From Pseudomonadota bacterium (GTDB taxonomy: Bacteria; Pseudomonadota; Alphaproteobacteria; Puniceispirillales; Marisalimonadaceae), in assembly GCA_027625145.1 (NCBI GenBank), contig JAQBXK010000002.1, positions 62,001 through 126,000 of the forward strand: DNA of 64,000 bases. The letters run 5' to 3'. Below, one piece after another: positions 57,111-64,000 of the stretch. The position numbers were made by a program, and so were the translations under genes. Within the stretch, counting starts at the first letter, position 1; every line of letters begins with the position of its first letter. The notes under the pieces were generated by a model that saw only the letters and a program-made list of their open reading frames with translations, searched no databases and was not told the origin of the DNA.

Positions 57111-57803
57111 ATGAATAAATCATTAATAACAAACTTAGTTGCAATATCTATTATTATGATTGGATTTGTTTTTAAGGATAAACATTCGTTTATTCTAATG
57201 ACGGGTATTTTTGCTTTCTCAGGAAGTATTACTAATTGGATTGCAATTCATATGCTTTTTGAGAAAGTACCTTTCTTATATGGTTCAGGTGTCATATTAG
57301 ATAGATTTGAAGATATTAAAATAGGTATAAGAAACCTAATAATTGAAGAGCTGTTTTCTCCTGAACAAATAAATAAATTTTTATTAGAAAGTAAAGATAG
57401 TCTGTCAGAAAATCTAATACATAAAATTGATTTTGATAGAATTTTTCAAGGCCTTGTTGAAGCTATTGAAGGTTCTCAATTAGGTGGAATGCTTGCAATG
57501 GTTGGTGGAAGAAAAGCTTTAGAACCACTTAAAGAACCAATTATTAAAAAGTTAAAGATAATTATTGAAGACATCGTAATTGAAAACTCTAATAAAGATA
57601 AAAACCAAAGTTCTACGAGTAATTTAATAAGCAAAATTGAAAATGTTTTAGATGCGAGATTGGCTGAATTAACTCCTAAAGATATCAAACAAATTATCCA
57701 AAAAATGATTAGAGATCATTTAGGATGGCTTATTGTATGGGGAGGATTTTTTGGAGGATTATTAGGTCTTATATTAAGCCCAATAGCGCTTAACTTATTA
57801 TAA
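57111..57803 (+). CDS. DUF445-family membrane protein
   Basis: A 230-residue protein with hydrophobic segments at both ends (about 5-45 and 205-230) and a long soluble, helical middle. The G-S-I-T-N-W-I-A-I-H-M-L-F motif near residue 40 is the DUF445 hallmark. The ATG at 57111 has TAGGA five bases upstream; an in-frame start 48 bases earlier overlaps the FAH gene and lacks a site. It follows the FAH gene by 28 bases and may be co-transcribed. Function is unknown; a membrane-organising role is speculative. Confidence 0.82.
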   Translation: MNKSLITNLVAISIIMIGFVFKDKHSFILMTGIFAFSGSITNWIAIHMLFEKVPFLYGSGVILDRFEDIKIGIRNLIIEELFSPEQINKFLLESKDSLSENLIHKIDFDRIFQGLVEAIEGSQLGGMLAMVGGRKALEPLKEPIIKKLKIIIEDIVIENSNKDKNQSSTSNLISKIENVLDARLAELTPKDIKQIIQKMIRDHLGWLIVWGGFFGGLLGLILSPIALNLL

Positions 57804-57815
57804 TTTTAATATGGG

Positions 57816-57845
57816 AAGAAGAGAGATTATTTAATCTCTCTTCTT
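57816..57845. terminator. strong hairpin terminator between convergent genes
   Basis: A perfect 13-bp stem AAGAAGAGAGATT/AATCTCTCTTCTT (57816-57828 and 57833-57845) with a four-base loop lies between the DUF445 gene and the convergent SDR gene. Downstream sequence on the plus strand is T-rich only in part. It probably stops the long catabolic transcript. Confidence 0.75.
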
Positions 57846-57854
57846 TAAATTTAT

Positions 57855-58559
57855 TTAAGATAGTAACCATCCACCATCAACATCAATGGTTGTTCCAGTT
57901 ATAAACTCATTTTCAATAGCAAAAATAATACCTTTGGCAACTTCATCTGAAGTTCCCGCTCTTGGTATTAAATTATTCCCTGTTGTATTGTTATAATAAT
58001 CTTCTCTTGCCTTACCTTCTAGGGGGCTCATTGGTGTATCTATAATACCTGGAGAAACTATATTAATTCTTTTGGGAGCGATTTCTGGAGCAATACCTCT
58101 TGCGAAAGCTTCAACAGCTCCTCCAACTGAAGAAATAGCAATTTGTCCAGGCCTACATTTTCTAGCAGGTGAACCACTAACCAGAACTATATTTCCATCA
58201 TTTTTTAAATGTTTTGTGCCATATTTTACAATATTTGTATAACCCCAAAGTTTATCAAATGATGCTTTGTAACCATCTAAATCCATCGAAAGAAAAGGTC
58301 CAACAGCTCGCGATCCTCCGGTTGCTGAATTAATTAAAATATCAAATTCACCTTCTTCATCAAAAAATTTTTCAACAGCTTCTCTATCAAGAACATTAAG
58401 CTTTCTTGTTGTCACATTTTTAGGAAGAGTTTCTAGTTTTTCTGGATTACGGCTAATTGCAATAACATGCGCACCTTTTTCAGATAACATTTTTGTTGCT
58501 GACAGACCTATGCCCGAGGTGCCTCCAAAGACGATAGCTTTTTTCCCGTTAATATTCAT
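57855..58559 (-). CDS. SDR-family protein lacking the YxxxK active site
   Basis: A 234-residue Rossmann-fold SDR. The cofactor motif G-G-T-S-G-I-G at 12-18, I-N-S-A near 76-79 in place of NNAG, V-S-G-S at 127-130 and the C-terminal V-D-G-G-W are present. Where the catalytic Tyr and Lys should be (about residues 141 and 145) it has A-I-S-S-V. It may use other residues, or act as a non-redox isomerase-like or binding protein. TAAGGA precedes the ATG. It converges on the ring-cleavage operon. Confidence 0.85.
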   Translation of the reverse strand: MNINGKKAIVFGGTSGIGLSATKMLSEKGAHVIAISRNPEKLETLPKNVTTRKLNVLDREAVEKFFDEEGEFDILINSATGGSRAVGPFLSMDLDGYKASFDKLWGYTNIVKYGTKHLKNDGNIVLVSGSPARKCRPGQIAISSVGGAVEAFARGIAPEIAPKRINIVSPGIIDTPMSPLEGKAREDYYNNTTGNNLIPRAGTSDEVAKGIIFAIENEFITGTTIDVDGGWLLS

Positions 58560-58669
58560 TGTTATTTAATCCTTATAAATTATAATTAATCATTAAAGAA
58601 TAACACATAATAATTTTTGTTAAAACAGTTGTTATAATAGTTTTATTAAAATTAAAAAAAGGAACGTTA

Positions 58670-59368
58670 ATGACAGTAGAGTTATTTAGGGATGATGCTT
58701 ATATTAAAAATTATAATTCAAGAATAGTTGACATTGTATCTGATGGAATTGTTCTTGATAAAACAATTTTTTATCCAGAAGGGGGAGGTCAGCCAGGGGA
58801 TGTTGGGGTTATAACTATTAATGAAAATGATATAGCGGTTACAGGTACTAGGTATGAAAATAATAGATTAGTTCATTTAATAGAACAACCTAATGCTTTG
58901 AAAATTAATCAAGACATTGGAATCAAGTTAAATTGGAAAAAAAGATATAGCCACATGCAAGTTCACACTTGTCTTCATCTTTTATGTTCGATAATTCCAG
59001 CGCCTGTTACTGGAGGTTCAATTGGAGATTCAAGAGGAAGATTGGACTTTGATCTTGAAACAAAGCCAGATAAAGAAGTAATTTTAAATCAATTAAATGA
59101 ATTGATAAATAAAGATTATTTAATATCTATTTCTGAAATAACAGATCATGAGTTAGATAAAAATCCAGAATTAGTAAGAACTATGTCTGTAAAACCTCCT
59201 CGCGGATCAGGAAAAATAAGAATGGTGTCTATAGGTGATAAAATAGATTATCAACCATGCGGAGGAACTCATGTAAACAAAACATCTGAAATAGGTGAGG
59301 TCATATCTATTAAAATTGAAAATAAAGGTAAAATGAATAAAAGAATAATTATAAATCTGTCACAATAG
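58670..59368 (+). CDS. alanyl-tRNA editing protein AlaX-like
   Basis: A 232-residue stand-alone editing domain homologous to the AlaRS editing module, which hydrolyses Ser-tRNA(Ala) or Gly-tRNA(Ala). The glycine-rich Y-P-E-G-G-G-Q-P-G-D near residue 35 and the zinc ligands H99 and H103 (H-T-C-L-H) with C197 and H201 (C-G-G-T-H) are complete. AAGGA precedes the ATG. It has no functional link to its neighbours and converges on a methyltransferase gene with 15 bases between stops. Confidence 0.92.
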   Translation: MTVELFRDDAYIKNYNSRIVDIVSDGIVLDKTIFYPEGGGQPGDVGVITINENDIAVTGTRYENNRLVHLIEQPNALKINQDIGIKLNWKKRYSHMQVHTCLHLLCSIIPAPVTGGSIGDSRGRLDFDLETKPDKEVILNQLNELINKDYLISISEITDHELDKNPELVRTMSVKPPRGSGKIRMVSIGDKIDYQPCGGTHVNKTSEIGEVISIKIENKGKMNKRIIINLSQ

Positions 59369-59383
59369 ATTAATTCTCAATCA

Positions 59384-60208
59384 TTATTTTTTACATAATA
59401 TTTCAAAAGGTAATGTTCTTTTTTCTTTAATAGATTTTAAAGAGTTTTTAGATCTTTCGATCATGCTAGGTCCACCTATGACATGAATACCTAATGTTGG
59501 AGGTGTTTTGTCATTACTTTGATTAACCAGTTTTTCATAACCAGACATATACTTGTCTCCAGTTTCAATGATTTCTATATCAGTGAAACCTGTTTTTTTT
59601 AATAATAATATTGTTTCTTCTGGAGGCAATAAGTAGCTCATTGATTTAGTGTCCGCCCATGGCAAGGGGAATATAGGGTTGCCTAATGGTCCTAATCCAT
59701 GTTCGGTAAAAGCAAAAAAACTTCCTTTTTTTAATACTCTATAGGCTTCAGAAAAAAACCTATCTCTTTGAGCTACGTTCATAGTAACGTGTTGTGAATA
59801 TGCTCCATTAAAAGTATTATCATCTAACTCTAATATTTCACCATTCCCAACTTTTAAATCAATTTTATTTGACATTGAAGTTAATTGATTAAATTCATTT
59901 CCAAGTTCAATGAAGCTAGGTGTTATATCTATTCCAGTAATGAAGCATTCAAATTTCTTTGCATAATATCTTGCAGGTCCACCAAGTCCGCAACCTATAT
60001 CTAAAATTTTTTCACCCTTTGAGATAGGCATTCTATTACCAAGATCAACTGTAGCTGCTATACCTCGCGCATGATATTGATCAATAGGAAATAAATCTTC
60101 TATTTCTAATTTTTTATCAATTAGATTAGCTTCAATCATTGCTTCACGAACTCTTAAATGTAGATCTCCTCTAGTCCAAAACTGTTCTAAATCATTTGAT
60201 GTGGTCAT
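59384..60208 (-). CDS. SAM-dependent class I methyltransferase
   Basis: A 274-residue methyltransferase. SAM-binding motif I is L-D-I-G-C-G-L-G-G at 69-77, followed by an acidic G-I-D-I-T near 93 and a Q-H-V-T-M-N segment near 135. The pattern resembles small-molecule methyltransferases of the UbiE/sterol or sarcosine-dimethylglycine type; the substrate is not identifiable. AAAGG precedes the ATG. It lies 16 bases after the GMC oxidoreductase gene on the same strand, so they may be one operon acting on related alcohols or amines. Confidence 0.88.
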   Translation of the reverse strand: MTTSNDLEQFWTRGDLHLRVREAMIEANLIDKKLEIEDLFPIDQYHARGIAATVDLGNRMPISKGEKILDIGCGLGGPARYYAKKFECFITGIDITPSFIELGNEFNQLTSMSNKIDLKVGNGEILELDDNTFNGAYSQHVTMNVAQRDRFFSEAYRVLKKGSFFAFTEHGLGPLGNPIFPLPWADTKSMSYLLPPEETILLLKKTGFTDIEIIETGDKYMSGYEKLVNQSNDKTPPTLGIHVIGGPSMIERSKNSLKSIKEKRTLPFEILCKK

Positions 60209-60224
60209 ATAATTTAACCTTTAT

Positions 60225-61823
60225 TTATTGGCTGTTGATTATAAAGTCAGCGCAACGTTCGCCAATCATCATACATGCAGCATTAGTGTTTCCAGAGATT
60301 AATGTAGGCATTATAGATGCGTCTGCAATACGTAACCCTTTAATTCCATGAACTTTAAGGTTTTTATCAACCACTGCATTTTCATCAAATCCCATTTTAC
60401 ATGTTCCAACTGGATGATAAACAGTTTCAGCCTTATCTTTGATATATTGTAAAATATCTTGATCAGAAGAAAATTCCATACCAGGTTGAATTTCATCATC
60501 ACAAAATTCTTTCATAGGCAGGGATTGCATTATTTTTCTTATTAACTTTACTCCTGCAACCAATGTATCTTTATCTAATTGATTAGATAAGAAATTGAAT
60601 TTAATACTTGGATGTTCTTCTGGACTATTAGACTTTATATGAATGCTACCTTTGCTTTCAGGTCTATTTTGATTGATAGTACATGTTATTCCAGGTTCTT
60701 TGCCTAAAGTTCTTTTACCATTATTTAAGACTACTTTATATGGAATAAAGTGAACTTGAATATCTGGTGATGCAAGCTCTTGCCTAGTTTTAAAAAAACC
60801 AACTACCGGAGCTGATGGAAGAGTTAAAAATCCATCTTTTTTAAAAATATAATTAGCAATTTGTTTTAAAAGATTAAACCCTCTAGCTTTATCGTTATAT
60901 GCTACGCCTGGTTTAATAACTTTATAGACAATTCTTGGTGCAAGATGATCGCGTAAATTTTCTCCAACACCCATTAATTTATGAATTGGGGTGATATTAT
61001 TTTCTTCAAGAATTTCTGGATTACCAACTCCTGATAACTCTAAAATTTGAGGAGAGTTTATTGCACCGCCACATAAAATAACTTCTTTTGAAGCATTATA
61101 ACTAAAAATTTTATTTTTATTTTTAACTTCTACTCCAATACAAGTTTTTCCATCAAATAATAATTTTGTTACTAAAGAATTGGAGGATATAGTTAAATTT
61201 TTTCTTGATTTGATAGGTTTTAGATACGCTACTTCAGCGCTCATTCTTTCACCATTAAATATTGTAGTTTGAGTGTAACCTATACCTTCTTGTTCATCGC
61301 CATTATAGTCTTCATTAAAAGGGATACCCAAACTTTCGCTTGATTCAAATAATGCATTATAAATTGGGTTTCTATCACTAACTTCAGAAACTTTAAGTGG
61401 TCCATTATCACCTCTTAATTCAGATTTTTTACCCTGGTAATTTTCCATTTTTTTAAAAAAAGGTAAAACATCATCATAAGACCAACCAGTATTTCCCATT
61501 TGCGCCCAAGTATCATAATCTAATTTTTGACCTCTTACAAAAACCAAACCATTTATAGAACTCGACCCTCCTAATAATTTTCCTCTTGGAACAGGCATTG
61601 CTCTATTGGAAGTGCTTTCTTCGAGTTCAGATCTATATCGCCAATTTACCATTGGATTATCAATGAAAAGAGCAAAGCTAGCTGGTAGTCTTGAAATAGG
61701 ATGAGATGATCTTCCAGCTTCTATTAATAAAACTGTATTTTTATTATTTTCAGAGAGTCTATTAGCAACGGCACAACCAGCTGATCCTGCTCCAACGACA
61801 ATATAATCAAAATCTTTCTTCAT
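60225..61823 (-). CDS. GMC-family FAD oxidoreductase (choline dehydrogenase-like)
   Basis: A 532-residue GMC oxidoreductase. The FAD Rossmann motif is G-A-G-S-A-G at 11-16. Signature 1 is around P-R-G-K-L-L-G-G-S-S-S-I-N-G near 78 and signature 2 is around G-G-A-I-N-S-P-Q-I-L near 252. The active-site His is in Y-H-P-V-G-T-C-K-M-G near 468. BetA-like choline dehydrogenases and alcohol/alkane-diol dehydrogenases share this layout; no betaine aldehyde dehydrogenase gene is adjacent, so the substrate stays open. AGAGGA precedes the ATG. It is the first gene of a pair with the methyltransferase. Confidence 0.93.
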   Translation of the reverse strand: MKKDFDYIVVGAGSAGCAVANRLSENNKNTVLLIEAGRSSHPISRLPASFALFIDNPMVNWRYRSELEESTSNRAMPVPRGKLLGGSSSINGLVFVRGQKLDYDTWAQMGNTGWSYDDVLPFFKKMENYQGKKSELRGDNGPLKVSEVSDRNPIYNALFESSESLGIPFNEDYNGDEQEGIGYTQTTIFNGERMSAEVAYLKPIKSRKNLTISSNSLVTKLLFDGKTCIGVEVKNKNKIFSYNASKEVILCGGAINSPQILELSGVGNPEILEENNITPIHKLMGVGENLRDHLAPRIVYKVIKPGVAYNDKARGFNLLKQIANYIFKKDGFLTLPSAPVVGFFKTRQELASPDIQVHFIPYKVVLNNGKRTLGKEPGITCTINQNRPESKGSIHIKSNSPEEHPSIKFNFLSNQLDKDTLVAGVKLIRKIMQSLPMKEFCDDEIQPGMEFSSDQDILQYIKDKAETVYHPVGTCKMGFDENAVVDKNLKVHGIKGLRIADASIMPTLISGNTNAACMMIGERCADFIINSQ

Positions 61824-61974
61824 TATTCAGTTCCTCTAGAATTTAGTATGAAGACTATTCAATTTTTTATGAATAACAACTTAAATTTAATTTAGTATTT
61901 TGTTAAACCAAAATCAACTGATTGAAAAAAAATAGAAACAATGTTACTTAGGCAAAAACCTAGGGAGATTTGAA

Positions 61975-62577
61975 TTGTTAGACTGGATCCTTGACGTGTC
62001 ACAAATTTTAATTGCAGATATTATTTTGTCTGGTGACAACGCTCTTATAATAGGTATGGCTGCAGCAGCAGTTCCTGAAGCCAGTAGAAAAAAAGTTATT
62101 TTTATTGGATTAATGGCAGCTGCGATTTTAAGAATATTATTTGCTCTTGTTGCTTCTTATTTAATTAGTGTTCCTGGATTATTGTTATTAGGAGGATTGA
62201 TTTTATTTTGGGTTTGTTGGAAATTTTATAAAGATATTAAAGCTTTTTCATCAAAAGATAATGAAATGGATGAAGTTAAAGGATCTGTTTCTGACAAAGG
62301 GATTAAAGCAGCTTTGATTACAATTATAATTGCCGATGTTTCTATGTCGTTAGATAACGTTTTAGCTGTAACAGCTATCGCCAGAGATAACACTTTTTTA
62401 CTAATGTTTGGAATTGGTTTTTCAATATTGTTAATGGCAGTCTTTGCGACTGCCATTGTTAAGTTGTTAACAAAATTTAAATGGCTATCTTATTTCGGTC
62501 TAGTTTTTCTGATTTATTTATCAGCTAATATGACTTTTGATGGATGGAAACAAGTTCATCCATTTTTAACCATTTAA
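61975..62577 (+). CDS. TerC/YjbE-family integral membrane protein
   Basis: A 200-residue membrane protein with about seven helices. Two inverted copies of the family acidic motif are present: I-I-L-S-G-D-N-A-L near residue 18 and V-S-M-S-L-D-N-V-L-A near 124. The YjbE/MeeF subfamily exports Mn2+, often to load secreted or membrane enzymes; others link to tellurite resistance. The start is TTG 61975 with a strong GGGAGA (61963-61968) six bases upstream. A small hairpin in the leader (TAGG/CCTA at about 61950-61963) partly covers that site. It converges on a TRAP gene with nine bases between stops. Confidence 0.88.
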   Translation: MLDWILDVSQILIADIILSGDNALIIGMAAAAVPEASRKKVIFIGLMAAAILRILFALVASYLISVPGLLLLGGLILFWVCWKFYKDIKAFSSKDNEMDEVKGSVSDKGIKAALITIIIADVSMSLDNVLAVTAIARDNTFLLMFGIGFSILLMAVFATAIVKLLTKFKWLSYFGLVFLIYLSANMTFDGWKQVHPFLTI

Positions 62578-62586
62578 ATATTTTGG

Positions 62587-63954
62587 CTATCCATTTAAAA
62601 ATTTGGGAAACCAAAGGGCTATATCTGGGATAAATAGAACAAGCATCATTCCAATAATTTGCAATCCAATAAAAGGAATAACAGCTGCAAATATTTCTTG
62701 TAAAGTTATCTCAGGCGGAGCAACTGATTTTAGCCAGAAACATGCAGGTCCAAATGGAGGGGATAGAAAGTATATTTGAATATTCATTACAAATAATACT
62801 CCAAACCATACAGCAGCCCATTCTGGGTCAAGGCCTAGCTCAGGAGCCATTTTTACTACAACAGGAGCAAAAACTGGCACAGTTATAAAAGCAATGGCAA
62901 TCCACTCCATAAAAGTTCCTAATATAACTAATATAAGCATCATGACAGCAACTACACCAAGTGCAGGCAAGCCAAGATTTTCAAATAATGATCGCATGAA
63001 ATCTGCACCACCAATCAGATTGTATATTCCTACAAAAGCAACCGCTCCAAGTATTAACCAGACAATTGTTCCCACAGTTGACATCGTGCCCGCCAAAGCT
63101 TGTTGAAGTAGGCGCCAACTAAAAGAATTTCTAACCAAAGCAACCACGATTGCGCCAACAACTCCCACCGATGCAGCTTCAGTAACCGATGCAATTCCTC
63201 CATAAATAGAACCCATTACACAAAAGATTAAAAAACAACACATCATTACTGCTGTCTTTTTTTCTTTAGTAAGTTTTATTGCACTTCCACGTTGTGCGTT
63301 AACTTCTTCTGCTGTTGGAGCTAAAGAGTGGTTAAGATAACATCTAGCAAGTGTATATAGCGCATAAAAGCAGGCTAACATTAATCCAGGAACCGCTCCT
63401 CCCATAAATAAGTCTCCAATAGCTACATTCGCTGACAGGCCATAAACAATCATTATGATGCTTGGTGGTATTAATGTTGCTAAAGCTCCTGAAGCACAGA
63501 CAACACCGATGGCTAACTTTCTATCGTAGCCCAACCGTAACATTTGTGGTAAAGCAACTAGTCCTAACATGACGATTTCTCCGCCCATTACTCCTGACAT
63601 GGCAGCTAAAATAACAGCAACAACAATGGTTTGAATAGCAACGCCGCCTCTAAGCTTACCTGCAAATATTTGCATGGCATCAAAAAGGTCTTCTGCAACT
63701 CCTGCTTTTTCTAGAATTGAAGCCATCAAAACAAATAATGGTACAGCAACTAAAGGATAACTTTCTAGAAGACCATAAGCATTTGTAGATACTAGTAGCA
63801 TGCCTGGATAACCATAATAAAAAAGCGCACTAAATATAGATACAAATAGAGTAACAACGCCCAAAGGCATGCCTGTCATCATTAATAAAACCATTGCAGC
63901 TACAATAATAAAACTAGCAGCTCCAATAGATATATCATCCATATCAACATACAA
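62587..63954 (-). CDS. TRAP transporter large permease subunit (DctM), third system; 5' end uncertain
   Basis: A large TRAP permease, 455 residues from TTG 63954, with about 12 helices. Motifs: G-E-I-V-M-L-G near 125, A-S-G-A-L-A-T-L-I-P-P-S near 155, and L-S-P-P-F-G-P-A near 408, in place of the usual T-P-P-x-G, a variant seen in some larger-clade permeases. No ribosome-binding site precedes TTG 63954 or ATG 63942. The frame stays open on the minus strand to the window end (F-Y-S-S-V-G-Y-Y-L-E-P before it), so the true start may lie outside. The other subunits must be beyond the edge. Confidence 0.88.
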   Translation of the reverse strand: MYVDMDDISIGAASFIIVAAMVLLMMTGMPLGVVTLFVSIFSALFYYGYPGMLLVSTNAYGLLESYPLVAVPLFVLMASILEKAGVAEDLFDAMQIFAGKLRGGVAIQTIVVAVILAAMSGVMGGEIVMLGLVALPQMLRLGYDRKLAIGVVCASGALATLIPPSIIMIVYGLSANVAIGDLFMGGAVPGLMLACFYALYTLARCYLNHSLAPTAEEVNAQRGSAIKLTKEKKTAVMMCCFLIFCVMGSIYGGIASVTEAASVGVVGAIVVALVRNSFSWRLLQQALAGTMSTVGTIVWLILGAVAFVGIYNLIGGADFMRSLFENLGLPALGVVAVMMLILVILGTFMEWIAIAFITVPVFAPVVVKMAPELGLDPEWAAVWFGVLFVMNIQIYFLSPPFGPACFWLKSVAPPEITLQEIFAAVIPFIGLQIIGMMLVLFIPDIALWFPKFLNG

Positions 63955-64000
63955 ATTAGGTTCAAGGTAGTATCCAACTGAGCTATAAAACCCATTTATA

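Noticed and set aside
61824-61974. Manganese (yybP-ykoY) riboswitch before the TerC/YjbE-like gene
   Set aside because: The leader has only a short imperfect hairpin and none of the conserved riboswitch loops could be recognised.

Overview
The window reads as a piece of the chromosome of an AT-rich (about one third G+C by eye), gene-dense, probably marine alphaproteobacterium. The evidence is an F1-only ATP synthase operon (atpHAGDC with no F0 genes beside it), an obgE-proB-proA-nadD-rsfS-rlmH-gpmI-ctpA-rppH block in the order usual for Alphaproteobacteria, an Irr-type Fur regulator, and several TRAP transporters next to catabolic enzymes. This profile fits streamlined pelagic lineages such as HIMB59/AEGEAN-169-like or low-GC SAR116-like groups, but the sequence alone does not fix the lineage. 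No tRNA, rRNA, CRISPR array, insertion sequence, prophage or recognisable defence system was seen.

Layout. 1-1525: end of an SDR gene converging on a hydrolase/SCP2-like pair. 1846-8925: a TPP-dependent decarboxylase-like enzyme, ppk-ppx (polyphosphate), a DMT transporter and a TauE/SafE exporter. 8944-15060: mostly catabolic or detoxifying genes (FAH-superfamily hydratase, NTF2-like/flavin monooxygenase fusion, secreted LRR-like protein, peroxiredoxin-like protein, hydroxyisobutyrate-dehydrogenase-like enzyme, GST, NIPSNAP). 15220-21270: FAH-family hydrolase, CoA transferase, omega-aminotransferase, MBL-fold hydrolase and amidase. 21402-24074: irr and katG, each behind a matching Irr-box-like palindrome. 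24167-33118: xerC, fsa, priA and atpHAGDC. 33135-43781: an amidase, then the housekeeping block down to rpmA and rplU. 43963-52640: an M23 peptidase and two complete TRAP transporters separated by a decayed Ldh2-family dehydrogenase gene. 52848-58559: a putative aromatic ring-cleavage operon divergent from the second TRAP operon. 58670-63954: AlaX editing protein, methyltransferase, GMC oxidoreductase, TerC-family protein and a third TRAP large subunit at the window edge.

How the genes may work together. The second TRAP operon and the divergent operon of flavin hydroxylase, extradiol dioxygenase, VOC protein and FAH hydrolase look like one uptake and meta-cleavage unit; a GC-rich perfect palindrome lies between them. 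Irr probably controls itself and katG, linking iron or haem status to peroxide defence.

Points of genome decay or unusual coding: rlmH carries an in-frame TAA just before its conserved C-terminal motif, which continues in the same frame; the dehydrogenase at 48621-49464 is a multiply broken pseudogene; the DMT transporter frame extends upstream of every standard start codon. I did not find a convincing wholly new system. The strongest leads are the Irr-box pair, the rlmH nonsense codon, and the TRAP/ring-cleavage unit with its candidate operator.
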